NCBI GenBank assembly: GCA_964351745.1
Contig: CAYGPI010000036.1
Location: 1-25,130, forward strand
Direction: 5' to 3'
DNA: 25,130 nt
Source of the DNA: CAYNJF01 sp964351745
GTDB taxonomy: Bacteria > Pseudomonadota > Gammaproteobacteria > Berkiellales > Berkiellaceae
Part shown: positions 1-8,096 of the stretch, piece after piece
Layout of the letters: each line of letters begins with the position of its first letter
Numbering within the stretch: the first letter of the stretch is position 1
Program-made: the position numbers and the translations under genes
The notes under the pieces: model-generated
Told to the model about the DNA's origin: nothing
Databases searched by the model: none
What the model saw: the letters and a program-made list of their open reading frames with translations, nothing else

Positions 1-193
1 TACTTAAGCTTTTAGCGATATGAACACGCTCGCTCAAAATTAAGTTAACTACCGTTCTGATTGGCGCTGAGTTGCTGGTAAAGGGGGGCTTCAATAGGTA
101 TGATACTCACCTAAAGAGCGATCTTTTTTTCTGGATGTATGAGATGAAAGGTTTGATTATTAATATTAAGAATATGAGTTTAATTAGCAAGAC

Positions 194-1570
194 ATGATGC
201 TAAAACGGTTATTTAAAAAATGGATCTCGCCAAAAGTCGAGGGTGGCCAATGGCCTGAGAAAGGGGCAGATGAGTCGTTTCAACGGCATGTCATTCCCCG
301 TAGTGAGCACAGTCTTTCTCGTAAAGAAATCAGTGAAAATGCGCTGAAGGTACTTTATAGGCTAAAAAAACATGGATTTTGTGGTTATTTAGTTGGCGGT
401 GGAGTGCGTGATATTTTACTTGGGTTCCACCCCAAAGATTTTGATATTGTGACTAATGCAAGTCCAGAAGAAATCAAAGGCATCTTTAGTAATTGTCGAT
501 TGATTGGTCGTCGTTTTAGGCTTGCTCATATTTTTTATGGAAGAGATATTATAGAAGTTGCCACTTTTAGAGGAAAGGCAACAGTCAGCGCTAATACAGT
601 GACCAGTGATCAAGGCATGATACTTCGAGATAACGTTTATGGAACGATTGAAGAAGATGTTTGGCGCAGAGATTTCACTCTAAATGCTCTGTATTACAAT
701 ATCAAAGATTTTAGTTTAGTCGATTATTGTGGTGGTCTTGAAGACTTAAAAAATAAGACACTAAAAATGATAGGCGAACCAAGCCAACGTTTTGTGGAAG
801 ATCCTGTGCGTATACTACGGGCTGTTCGTTTATCATCAAAACTAGATTTGAACTTAGACTCAGCTTTGCCGCCAGCTATGATTGAGCATGGTCCCTTATT
901 AAGTCATGTTCCGACAGCTAGGCTGTATGAGGAAACACTGAAGCTCTTCCATTCAGGAGCTGCCGTTAAAGTGTATCACTCACTTAAGGCCTTAAAGCTT
1001 TTTTATCATTTGTTCCCAATGCTTGAGCACGTATCTAATCCAAAACTAGCAGATGAATTCATTTTGACGGTGTTACAAAGCACAGATGCGCGCTTTAAAA
1101 TTGGTAAACCAGTTAATCCAGCTTTTATTTTTGCAGCTTTTCTTTGGTATCCACTGCGAGATGCTATGGAAAAATTGAAAACGAAGCAGCATAGTGCTGG
1201 CGTTTTCCCTGATATGAAACAAATGGCTGAATTTGTTTTGAGCGAACAACGCAAAACAGTCACTTTGCCACGTCGCCACACGTTGGTCGTTAAAGAGATT
1301 TGGCTCATGCAAATTAGGCTTGAGCGAAAGCAAGCTCGCCGAGTAGAAAAATTACTTTTTGAGCAACGTTTTAGGGCTTCATATGATTTTCTACTTTTTA
1401 GAGGCATGGTTGGTGAGCAGGTTGATTGCGCAAAGTGGTGGGAGTCTTTTGTTGAGAGCGATGAAAATACTCAGAGACAAATGGCCAAAGCTTTAGAAAA
1501 TCATAAATCTAAGTCAAAAGCCAAAAAAAAGAGAAAGCCTAAAAGCTCTGACGAAGAGGCTGTGGAGTAG
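194..1570 (+). CDS. pcnB: Poly(A) polymerase I
   Basis: Adds poly(A) tails to RNA 3' ends in the cytoplasm and so promotes RNA decay. The 458-residue protein is close to the E. coli length (about 465). It shows the nucleotidyltransferase core GGGVRD at residues 68-73, followed by DFDIVT at 82-87, whose two aspartates would bind the catalytic metals. The RRDFTLNALYYN motif and the EDPVRILRAVR helix are typical of class II poly(A)/CCA polymerases. The last 20 residues are very lysine-rich (KSKSKAKKKRKPKS), as in PcnB rather than in CCA-adding enzymes, and probably bind RNA. Two ATGs are adjacent (194 and 197), and the ribosome site is weak. It is the first gene of a pcnB-folK-pgi run, with only 5 bases before folK. 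The PcnB identification is firm; the exact start is not. Confidence 0.96.
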   Translation: MMLKRLFKKWISPKVEGGQWPEKGADESFQRHVIPRSEHSLSRKEISENALKVLYRLKKHGFCGYLVGGGVRDILLGFHPKDFDIVTNASPEEIKGIFSNCRLIGRRFRLAHIFYGRDIIEVATFRGKATVSANTVTSDQGMILRDNVYGTIEEDVWRRDFTLNALYYNIKDFSLVDYCGGLEDLKNKTLKMIGEPSQRFVEDPVRILRAVRLSSKLDLNLDSALPPAMIEHGPLLSHVPTARLYEETLKLFHSGAAVKVYHSLKALKLFYHLFPMLEHVSNPKLADEFILTVLQSTDARFKIGKPVNPAFIFAAFLWYPLRDAMEKLKTKQHSAGVFPDMKQMAEFVLSEQRKTVTLPRRHTLVVKEIWLMQIRLERKQARRVEKLLFEQRFRASYDFLLFRGMVGEQVDCAKWWESFVESDENTQRQMAKALENHKSKSKAKKKRKPKSSDEEAVE

Positions 1571-1575
1571 TATGC

Positions 1576-2067
1576 ATGAGGCACCAAGCGTACATAGCAT
1601 TAGGTAGTAATATTGATTTCCCGCTTTTACAAATTGAGCGGGCAGTCAAAGCTCTTCATCTTCATGCTCAGATCAAGGTGATCAAGCAAACCCCTTGTTA
1701 TCAAAATCCACCGATTGGGTTCATTGAGCAACCAGTTTTTATCAATGCGGCTTGCCTTGTTGAAACCACCTTAGATCCTTTAGCCTTATTAGACTGTTTG
1801 TTGGCCATCGAGCTTGACATGGGTCGTGTGCGAGCCTTTAAAAATGGCCCAAGAAATATTGATCTCGATTTGATCCTTTATGGGAATCAGATCATGCATC
1901 ATGAGAGACTTGAGTTGCCCCACCCACAAATGAAACATCGAGATTTCGTTTTGTGGCCTTTATTTGTTTTAAACCCGGATTTGATACTGCCAGATGGTGT
2001 CGCCATTCAATCTTTAATTAAAAAGCAGCCAACATCTTTAATAGTCGTAGAAAAGGATCTTGCATGA
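1576..2067 (+). CDS. folK: HPPK, folate biosynthesis pyrophosphokinase
   Basis: 2-amino-4-hydroxy-6-hydroxymethyldihydropteridine pyrophosphokinase transfers pyrophosphate from ATP to the pterin, just before dihydropteroate synthase in folate synthesis. The 163 residues match the family size. The N-terminal ALGSN motif and the signature PRNIDLDL (residues 92-99) are both present; the two aspartates D96 and D98 are the magnesium ligands of the family. A GGAG element overlapping the end of pcnB lies 8 bases before the ATG. The TGA stop overlaps the pgi start as ATGA, which suggests translational coupling. pcnB followed by folK is a common gammaproteobacterial order. The pgi gene behind them is less usual. 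Confidence 0.96.
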   Translation: MRHQAYIALGSNIDFPLLQIERAVKALHLHAQIKVIKQTPCYQNPPIGFIEQPVFINAACLVETTLDPLALLDCLLAIELDMGRVRAFKNGPRNIDLDLILYGNQIMHHERLELPHPQMKHRDFVLWPLFVLNPDLILPDGVAIQSLIKKQPTSLIVVEKDLA

Positions 2068-3668
2068 TAACAATGGCATCCAACGATGTATCATTACAAC
2101 AACAGCGAAAGAAATCTTGGCAGACTCTAGAGGGTCTTGCAAAGGTTCAACAAAACATAGATATGAGAGAGTTATTCTCTCTCGACCCAACAAGAGCTCA
2201 AACGATGAGTCTGACAGAGCAGGCTTTTTTTTTAGATTATTCTAAAAACACTTTGACGCCTAAGGTTTTAGAGGCGCTCAATGAGCTTTGTGAGGCTAGC
2301 CAGTTATCATTGGCGATTAAAAATCTTTTAACGGGACAATCAGTTAATACTTCAGAGCAAAGGGCTGCTTGGCATACTGCCTTGAGGCAAGCGGTTTCAG
2401 GTAAAAAGAATGAACTCCCATCGTCCATTTTGCAAGATATTGAAGCTGGTTTTGACTTGATGGAGCAGTGGGTTGATAAGATTCAAGCGGGTTATGTAGG
2501 TGCGACCGGCAAGATCATTAAAGATGTCATTCACATAGGGATTGGTGGTTCTGATTTGGGGCCTAGATTATTAGTTGATGCTCTGAAATCATATCATCAA
2601 AGTGGAGTGAACATTCATTTTGTAGCTAATATTGATCCAGAAGAAATCGAAGAGTATTTAGAGCGCTGTTGTCCAGAAACGACTCTAATTGTTTTAGCTT
2701 CCAAATCTTTCTCAACCCAAGAAACATTGGTGAATGGAGCCTTGGCAAAAACTTGGCTAGGTACAAAAATAAAACATGATATTGATAAACATTTTTTAGC
2801 CATCACTTCTAATTCAGCTAAAGCCATAGCCTGGGGTGTGCCTTCAACCAATATCTTACCTTTGTGGGATTGGGTTGGCGGAAGATATTCAATATGGTCA
2901 AGTATTGCTCTTCCAGCAGCCATCAAAATTGGTATGACAAATTTCAAGGAGTTTTTAAGAGGGGGCTACGAGATGGATGAGCATTTTTCTCAAGCCCCGT
3001 TTCTAAGAAATATGCCTGTTTTGATGGCATTGGTAGGTATTTGGCATCATAATTTTTTAAACTACCCTACTCAAGCTATTTTGCCTTATAGCTATCGTTT
3101 AAAGCACTTCCCTGACTATCTTCAGCAGCTAGATATGGAAAGTAATGGCAAGCAAGTGCAAGTTAATGGCGAAAGTGTATCGTGGACGACAGGGCCTGTG
3201 GTCTGGGGACAAGCTGGCACAAATGGTCAGCATGCCTTTTATCAATTAATTCATCAGGGCACTCATATTGTTCCAACTGATTTTATATTAATTGCTGAGT
3301 CTGGTTCAAAAAGTAGAGCGCAGCATCAATTACTGTTGGCTCATGGGGTTGCTCAAACAAAGGCATTGAAAGTTGGGTTACAGGATAAAGAGACTTATAA
3401 ATCAATACCTGGAAATAAACCAAGTACTTGCCTTGTGATGGAATCTCTCACACCAAAAACACTTGGTATGCTTATCGCACTCTACGAGCATAAAGTTTAC
3501 GTTCAAGGTGTTGTTTGGCAAATTAATAGTTTTGATCAGCCTGGCGTTGAGTTAGGAAAGACTTTAGCGAATGAAATCTTTGAAGGCTTAAATTCTGAAA
3601 CAGTTTTAGAAACGTGTGCTTCGACTAGAAGTATTATGGATAAAATTAAAAGCTATCAAACTTATTGA
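2064..3668 (+). CDS. pgi: Glucose-6-phosphate isomerase
   Basis: Interconverts glucose-6-phosphate and fructose-6-phosphate in glycolysis and gluconeogenesis; cytoplasmic. The 534-residue protein carries the sugar-phosphate isomerase motifs in order: GGSDLGP (161-167), SKSFSTQET (213-221), DWVGGRYS (269-276), MESNGK (359-363), GTNGQH ending at H390, and DQPGVELGK ending at K499. By comparison with the animal enzyme, E359, H390 and K499 are the catalytic residues, and all are present. The residues before GTNGQH read WGQA where the common form is WGEP, a mild variation. AAAAGGA lies 6 bases before the ATG. The start overlaps the folK stop by 4 bases. A strong hairpin ends the operon. Confidence 0.97.
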   Translation: MITMASNDVSLQQQRKKSWQTLEGLAKVQQNIDMRELFSLDPTRAQTMSLTEQAFFLDYSKNTLTPKVLEALNELCEASQLSLAIKNLLTGQSVNTSEQRAAWHTALRQAVSGKKNELPSSILQDIEAGFDLMEQWVDKIQAGYVGATGKIIKDVIHIGIGGSDLGPRLLVDALKSYHQSGVNIHFVANIDPEEIEEYLERCCPETTLIVLASKSFSTQETLVNGALAKTWLGTKIKHDIDKHFLAITSNSAKAIAWGVPSTNILPLWDWVGGRYSIWSSIALPAAIKIGMTNFKEFLRGGYEMDEHFSQAPFLRNMPVLMALVGIWHHNFLNYPTQAILPYSYRLKHFPDYLQQLDMESNGKQVQVNGESVSWTTGPVVWGQAGTNGQHAFYQLIHQGTHIVPTDFILIAESGSKSRAQHQLLLAHGVAQTKALKVGLQDKETYKSIPGNKPSTCLVMESLTPKTLGMLIALYEHKVYVQGVVWQINSFDQPGVELGKTLANEIFEGLNSETVLETCASTRSIMDKIKSYQTY

Positions 3669-3683
3669 TTTAAAAAATAGATG

Positions 3684-3712
3684 AAAAAAAGCCTCGCATG
3701 CGAGGCTTTTTT
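3684..3712. terminator. Bidirectional intrinsic terminator
   Basis: GCCTCG-CATG-CGAGGC (3691-3706) is a six-pair GC-rich stem flanked by A7 on the left and a T-rich run on the right. It therefore has a U-tract when read from either strand. It sits between the convergent pgi (+) and double-glycine peptide gene (-) and probably terminates both. Confidence 0.9.
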
Positions 3713-3725
3713 ATTCTAATGAATT

Positions 3726-3974
3726 TTATACATTCACAGAATCAGTAACTGGGTAGACATGAGTTGATACAACATGCTCTACAAAGCGACCAACAACAGA
3801 GCCAACAACAACACCACCGGCGGTTGCTAAAGCAGCTCCTAGGTCATAACCAGCAACAGAATAATTAAAAGCAAACACGTCTTTGAACATAAATGCTCCA
3901 GCTAAACTAGAAGCTTCGCTTGCATTTAAGCCACCAGAAACAGCTGCTACTTCTACGTTGTTTATATTACGCAT
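3726..3974 (-). CDS. Double-glycine leader bacteriocin-like peptide 1
   Basis: Not recognised as a named bacteriocin. The 82-residue product begins with a 15-residue leader, MRNINNVEVAAVSGG, that fits the double-glycine consensus: hydrophobic at -12 (I), -7 (V) and -4 (V), glutamate at -8, and GG at -2/-1. Cleavage would release a 67-residue peptide without cysteine, rich in Ala, Gly and Val. Its second half (GAALATAGGVVVGSVVG) has GxxxG-type spacing and could form one membrane-inserting helix, as in class II bacteriocins and microcins. Double-glycine leaders are normally cut and exported by peptidase-C39 ABC transporters, and none is in the window. A ribosome site AGAGGGA lies about 6 bases before the ATG. 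The gene stands alone, divergent from acs, and ends at the shared terminator. The precursor architecture is seen directly; antibacterial function is inferred. Confidence 0.72.
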   Translation of the reverse strand: MRNINNVEVAAVSGGLNASEASSLAGAFMFKDVFAFNYSVAGYDLGAALATAGGVVVGSVVGRFVEHVVSTHVYPVTDSVNV

Positions 3975-4124
3975 AATAAATCCCTCTAAGGTTAAGTTAC
4001 TAACAACATGGCATCCGTTATGTTGACGACCCTGTAAAAATTTTTAAAAATATTTTTAAATTTCTTCACATTGTGGGTTTACCAACTGCCCAGATGCATA
4101 AGATTATAATTTATTTTCTTGTGC

Positions 4125-4153
4125 AATGTACCGCGGATTTGCTCTGAGGTCAA
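4125..4153 (-). promoter_or_regulatory. Sigma-70-like promoter for peptide 1
   Basis: On the minus strand, TTGACC (4148-4153) and TACATT (4125-4130) are separated by exactly 17 bases. It points toward the double-glycine peptide gene and would give a leader of roughly 140 bases. Much of that leader is an A/T block around 4035-4062. The acs promoter must lie in the same 211-base divergent region; TATAAT at 4105-4110 (+) is a possible -10 for it, without a good -35. Confidence 0.45.
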
Positions 4154-4185
4154 AATATAAAATTTACAGTAGGGAAATTTAGGAT

Positions 4186-6129
4186 ATGAATGATAGTAAA
4201 ACGGTATTTGATACCAGTGTTTGGGAAAATTTAACTGTAGAAAAATATAATAAGTGGTACCAACAATCTTTGAGTAATCCAACAAAGTTTTGGGAAGAAA
4301 AAGCGAAAGAGTTTATTTCTTGGGAAAAAGATTGGTTAACTTTGTGTGATCAAGATTTAAATAAAGGTTTTATTGCGTGGTTTAAAGAAGCCCAACTAAA
4401 TGTTTGTTATAACTGTGTAGATAGACATTTAAAAACACATGCAGATAAACCAGCCATTATTTGGGAGCCAGATAATCCTCTTGAAAAAAATGAGGTGATT
4501 ACCTACCAACAATTACATGATCGAGTTTGCCAAGTTGCCAATGCTTTAAAACAGCAAGGCGTGCAAAAGGGAGATAGAGTTTGTTTGTACTTGCCAATGA
4601 TCCCTGAGGCAGCGATTAGCATGCTTGCTTGCGCTAGAATTGGCGCTGTTCATACAGTTGTTTTTGCAGGGTTTTCTTCGAAGTCATTGCAAGATCGCTT
4701 GATAGATGTGAAAGCAAAAATTGTTATTACAGCAGACGGTTCGCGCCGAGGTGGTAAGCACATAGGGTTGAAAGAGCAAGTTGATGAAGCGTTAAACGAT
4801 CTCGATTGGACAGTGTCTGTTTTGGTTGTCAAAAATACTAAAGAAAAAATAGCGATGGTGCCAATCAGAGATCACTGGCTAGATGATCTTTGTAAAAATC
4901 AGTCAGTATTTTGTGAGCCTGAAATAATGAACTCTGAAGATCCTCTTTTTATTTTATATACATCAGGATCAACTGGAAAACCAAAAGGGATCCTTCATAC
5001 ACAAGGTGGGTATATTACTTATGCCGCGATGACATTCCGATATGTTTTTGATTATAAACCAGGTGATATTTTTTGGTGTACTGCTGATGTTGGCTGGGTA
5101 ACAGGTCACACTTATTTTGTTTATGGTCCATTTGCTATGGGAGCAACTAACCTTATGTTTGAAGGAGTTCCCAATTTTCCAACCCCCTCTAGATGTTGGG
5201 AAATTATTGATAAACATTCAGTTAACATTTTTTATACAGCACCAACAGCCATTAGGGCACTGATGGCAAATGGTGACCAGTATGTTACTTCCACATCAAG
5301 AAAGAGTTTAAGAGTTTTAGGGACAGTTGGAGAGCCAATTAATCCTGAAGCATGGCGGTGGTATCATGACATCGTAGGTAACGGATGTTTGCCAGTCGTC
5401 GACACTTGGTGGCAAACAGAAACCGGTGGGATCATGTTGGCCCCGTTGATCAATATTTCAAAACAGCAACCTGGTTCAGCAGGACTCCCTTTTTTTGGGG
5501 TGTGTCCTCAGATCATAGATGAGCAAGGTTTTCAGGTTAAGAGCAACGTAAAAGGGCGATTAGTTCTTTCTGAATCATGGCCAGGTATGATGCGAACGAT
5601 TTATAACGATCATGCTCGTTTTGTGAAGCAATATTTTTCCCAAGTCGAAGGTCGATACACGACAGGTGATGGAGCTTATCAAGATGAGTTTGGAGAGTAT
5701 TGGATAACAGGGCGCATAGATGACGTCATAAATGTCTCTGGCCACCGTTTAGGTACAGCAGAGATAGAAAGTGCCCTGGTACTACACAAGGATGTAGCAG
5801 AGGCTGCTGTGGTTGGCGTGCCTGATCCGATAAAGGGACAGGCCATTTTCGCATTCGTGACTTTAAACGATAAAGTTTGCTTTAATGATGGTCTGAAAGA
5901 TGATTTGAATAGCTTAGTTGTGAAGGTGATTGGAAAAATAGCCTTGCCCAAGCGTATACAATGGGCGCCAGCTCTTCCAAAAACTCGCTCTGGTAAAATT
6001 ATGCGCCGAGTCTTAAGGCTGATAGCTCAGGGAGAATTTAATGAACTGGGTGATTTATCAACCTTGGCAGATCAATATGTTGTTGAAAATTTAATTTCTG
6101 AAAGAAAAATGATGCAGGAGTCTTCGTAA
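4186..6129 (+). CDS. acs: Acetyl-CoA synthetase (AMP-forming)
   Basis: Converts acetate, ATP and CoA to acetyl-CoA through an acetyl-adenylate; cytoplasmic. The 647 residues match Acs (about 650) rather than the slightly shorter propionyl-CoA synthetases. Seen in order: the N-terminal acetyl-CoA synthetase cap region, the P-loop YTSGSTGKPKG (258-268), ADVGWVTGH (300-308), DTWWQTETG (406-414), the SGHRLGTAEIES hinge region, and SGKIMRR near the C-terminus. In the WWQTETG motif one tryptophan limits acyl-chain size in known Acs. K604 in SGKIMRR is the lysine whose acetylation switches Acs off in other bacteria. There is a weak AGG close to the ATG. Next downstream is phaR, so a link between acetyl-CoA supply and polyester storage is plausible. 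PrpE is the main alternative. Confidence 0.9.
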   Translation: MNDSKTVFDTSVWENLTVEKYNKWYQQSLSNPTKFWEEKAKEFISWEKDWLTLCDQDLNKGFIAWFKEAQLNVCYNCVDRHLKTHADKPAIIWEPDNPLEKNEVITYQQLHDRVCQVANALKQQGVQKGDRVCLYLPMIPEAAISMLACARIGAVHTVVFAGFSSKSLQDRLIDVKAKIVITADGSRRGGKHIGLKEQVDEALNDLDWTVSVLVVKNTKEKIAMVPIRDHWLDDLCKNQSVFCEPEIMNSEDPLFILYTSGSTGKPKGILHTQGGYITYAAMTFRYVFDYKPGDIFWCTADVGWVTGHTYFVYGPFAMGATNLMFEGVPNFPTPSRCWEIIDKHSVNIFYTAPTAIRALMANGDQYVTSTSRKSLRVLGTVGEPINPEAWRWYHDIVGNGCLPVVDTWWQTETGGIMLAPLINISKQQPGSAGLPFFGVCPQIIDEQGFQVKSNVKGRLVLSESWPGMMRTIYNDHARFVKQYFSQVEGRYTTGDGAYQDEFGEYWITGRIDDVINVSGHRLGTAEIESALVLHKDVAEAAVVGVPDPIKGQAIFAFVTLNDKVCFNDGLKDDLNSLVVKVIGKIALPKRIQWAPALPKTRSGKIMRRVLRLIAQGEFNELGDLSTLADQYVVENLISERKMMQESS

Positions 6130-6303
6130 GTGAGTGATTCTTGCTAAAGTCAACATAGAGTATGGTTTTAAAATCTGCTAATCTTTGCAACAGTGTTTTA
6201 ACTCAAGTTTAGGTTGTATATTGGGTTAAATAAATTACTAAGTGTTTTTTAAACGAAACAAGTTTTGCACGGTTTAAAAAGCTGATGGACTTTATTTTTT
6301 CTC

Positions 6304-6327
6304 AAGAAGCTGGTGTTTAGGCTTCTT
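6304..6327 (+). terminator. Weak hairpin downstream of acs
   Basis: AAGAAGC (6304-6310) and GCTTCTT (6321-6327) can form a seven-pair stem with a 10-base loop. It is followed only by AAATTATTTG, so the U-tract is poor. It could end acs transcription inefficiently before phaR. Confidence 0.3.
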
Positions 6328-6344
6328 AAATTATTTGTCATATG

Positions 6345-6368
6345 AAGATTATTGTTTTAAGTAATCTT
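6345..6368. repeat. Inverted repeat before phaR
   Basis: AAGATTA (6345-6351) and TAATCTT (6362-6368) are perfect inverted arms 10 bases apart. They lie 35 bases before the phaR start and upstream of its ribosome site AGAGGA (6391-6396). PhaR proteins are known to repress their own genes, so an operator is possible. The sequence is simple and AT-rich, so chance is also plausible. Confidence 0.3.
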
Positions 6369-6402
6369 AAAATGTACTAACTGGGCTTCAAGAGGATTAT
6401 TT

Positions 6403-6939
6403 ATGAGTGAAATACGGATTATTAAAAAATATCCAAATAGACGATTGTATGATACAGCCATTAGTAGTTATATTACTCTTGAAGATGTGAAGCGATTGGT
6501 TCTTGATAGCGTGTCTCTTCAAGTGATTGATGCTAGAAGTAAAAATGACATTACCCACAACACCTTGCTTCAAATTATTGTTGAGCAAGAGGAAAATGGC
6601 CCACCAATATTTACAACAGAAGTCTTGCAGAATTTTATTCGTTTTTACGGAAGTGAAATGCAAGATGTCGCTAGTAGTACTCTTGAGCAAGCGATGGCTT
6701 TCTTTTCTGAGCAACAAGGACTGTTGAAAGATGGCATGACCAATGGTGCTAGCGAAATTGTGAACAATGATCCTTTGACTATGATGTTAGATAAAACGAA
6801 GCAGAATAGTGAAGCTTGGCAATCTATCCAGGATAGGTGGGTTAAAGCTTTCCAAAAATCTGAGCCAGAAAGTAATCTAGATAATATTGCTTCAGATTTT
6901 TCAACTATGTCGTATGATAAAGTTCAAAATACAGATTAA
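6403..6939 (+). CDS. phaR: PHA synthesis repressor PhaR
   Basis: Transcriptional regulator that binds both DNA and polyhydroxyalkanoate and controls granule-associated genes. In the 178-residue protein, residues 5-64 form the PhaR DNA-binding domain, with the hallmark IKKYPNRRLYDT and SSYITLEDVKRLV. A PHB-accumulation domain follows at about 68-108 (TTEVLQNFIRFYGSEMQ). The C-terminal 70 residues are polar and look like the variable tail of the family. AGAGGA lies 6 bases before the ATG. No polymerase, thiolase or phasin gene is in the window, so its targets are elsewhere. The preceding acs gene makes acetyl-CoA, the precursor of the polymer. The call is firm. Confidence 0.92.
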   Translation: MSEIRIIKKYPNRRLYDTAISSYITLEDVKRLVLDSVSLQVIDARSKNDITHNTLLQIIVEQEENGPPIFTTEVLQNFIRFYGSEMQDVASSTLEQAMAFFSEQQGLLKDGMTNGASEIVNNDPLTMMLDKTKQNSEAWQSIQDRWVKAFQKSEPESNLDNIASDFSTMSYDKVQNTD

Positions 6940-6948
6940 AGAAATTTG

Positions 6949-6982
6949 ATGGTTGCATCAGGGAGTAACTTGCTGCAACCAT
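6949..6982. terminator. Hairpin between convergent phaR and membrane gene
   Basis: ATGGTTGCA (6949-6957) and TGCAACCAT (6974-6982) form a perfect nine-pair stem with a 16-base loop. It is followed by GTTTCTTAATTT on the plus strand and by ATCAAATTTCTTT on the minus strand. It sits between two convergent genes and probably serves both, with imperfect U-tracts. Confidence 0.6.
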
Positions 6983-6987
6983 GTTTC

Positions 6988-7305
6988 TTAATTTGGATTA
7001 ATAAAGCTTCCAAAGATAGATCTTAAAGCTGGCCCTAGTCCTTCAGACGTGAGGTGTGGCTCAATTTGCCCTGTAGCGAGTAAATAGAGCTGTAGCCAAC
7101 CTAATCCAAAAGCCATGAGGCTTATAGGCAGCATGAGTCCTACTCCTGCCATCATTAATGCCCAGCATTGACTTATAACATAGACTCCCCAGAAGCGATC
7201 AAGGGTCACTTCTGCTGCTGGCACAGCTTTTACGGCCATCAATAAGCCTATGAGGCAAAGAATTAAGCAGCTATAGAAAATTATAAATTTTTGGTTGTTG
7301 GACAT
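6988..7305 (-). CDS. Small two-helix membrane protein, unknown
   Basis: Not recognised. The 105-residue product starts MSNNQKF, preceded by AAGGTAGG at a proper distance. This start is preferred over a much longer reading frame that would run into the nitroreductase gene. Two hydrophobic segments are visible, about residues 8-27 and 41-78. The second is long enough for one or two helices. The C-terminus (TSEGLGPALRSIFGSFINPN) is soluble and amphipathic. One tyrosine-cysteine pair in the first helix and a cysteine in the second are not arranged in a known metal motif. It is 109 bases behind the nitroreductase gene on the same strand and could be the last gene of the dksA run. No function can be given. 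Confidence 0.7.
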   Translation of the reverse strand: MSNNQKFIIFYSCLILCLIGLLMAVKAVPAAEVTLDRFWGVYVISQCWALMMAGVGLMLPISLMAFGLGWLQLYLLATGQIEPHLTSEGLGPALRSIFGSFINPN

Positions 7306-7414
7306 GAGACCTACCTTCTGAATAAACCTCCAGTTATATGGAGATTTTCTTCTTAGGTCCCATTTTAACGCTAACGCAGCATTTGAATCAAGTTTGTTTT
7401 CAAACAAATTAGAT

Positions 7415-8080
7415 TTAATCAAGCCATTTAACAAATTCTGATAAGTCTTCACGAGGTACTCTGTAATTATTGACAGGATGGTCCCAATCGGCAAAGCCAA
7501 GAGATAACCCACATGCTATGGCAAAATTATCAGGTAAGTCTAGAGTCTCGCGTACAATATCTGGATATTCAGCCAGTGAGGCTTGTGCGCAGGTCTCAAG
7601 GCCAAATCCTCTAGCTGACACCATGAGACTCTGCAAAAAGCTGCCAAGATCTAACCACGATCCGGTGGATAGTTTTGAATCTAAGTAAATGATCATGCCC
7701 ACTGGGGCACCAAAAAAATGGTAATTTTTATACCATTGTTCTTTTCGCTTTTCAGTATCATCGTATTGAATGTTTAGGGCACCATATAAGGACTTCCCGC
7801 AGGCTTTACGTCTAGATTTGTAGGGCTCTTCCCATACTTTTGGATAGTACTCGTAGTCAGGATTTTCTTTTAAGTGTGATTCGCGAGCCTCTATAATTCT
7901 CTCACCTAGTTTTCGGCGGGAATTTTGTCCAAGGACGCAGACGTGCCATGGTTGGTGATTAACTCCAGAGGGTGCCCAGCGGGCAACCTCTAGAATAGAG
8001 TTTATTATTTCTGGTTGAACAGCTTTGTCTAAAAATGCTCTTATTGAGCGTCTTTCTTTAATAGCAGTGCAAACATCCAT
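7415..8080 (-). CDS. Nitroreductase family FMN oxidoreductase
   Basis: A flavin-dependent NAD(P)H oxidoreductase of the nitroreductase fold; substrate unknown. The 221-residue protein begins MDVCTAIKERRSIRAF, in which RRSIR is the N-terminal phosphate-binding motif for FMN. APSGVNHQPWHV at about residues 36-47 and CGLSLGFAD near the C-terminus are also FMN-site motifs. The chosen ATG has TGGAGTC about 7 bases upstream and lies 16 bases after the dksA stop. A longer frame begins inside dksA and would add 51 residues unlike the family. Co-transcription with dksA is likely from spacing. Relatives include NfnB-like and BluB-like enzymes; nothing here decides between them. Confidence 0.88.
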   Translation of the reverse strand: MDVCTAIKERRSIRAFLDKAVQPEIINSILEVARWAPSGVNHQPWHVCVLGQNSRRKLGERIIEARESHLKENPDYEYYPKVWEEPYKSRRKACGKSLYGALNIQYDDTEKRKEQWYKNYHFFGAPVGMIIYLDSKLSTGSWLDLGSFLQSLMVSARGFGLETCAQASLAEYPDIVRETLDLPDNFAIACGLSLGFADWDHPVNNYRVPREDLSEFVKWLD

Positions 8081-8096
8081 AAAAGACTCCACAATG

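Noticed and set aside
1..193. Partial gene or regulatory RNA before pcnB
   Set aside because: All three plus frames stop within the first 30 bases and the minus frames are interrupted. TCGCTC and GAGCGATCTTTTTTT are 80 bases apart, so a terminator is possible but not supportable.
1006..1407. 133-codon antisense frame inside pcnB
   Set aside because: It lies entirely opposite a well-conserved part of PcnB, its product is of unlikely composition, and no ribosome site is seen.
7306..7512. Long version of the small membrane protein gene
   Set aside because: It would overlap the nitroreductase 3' end, and the added residues have no clear character; AAGGTAGG supports the ATG at 7305.
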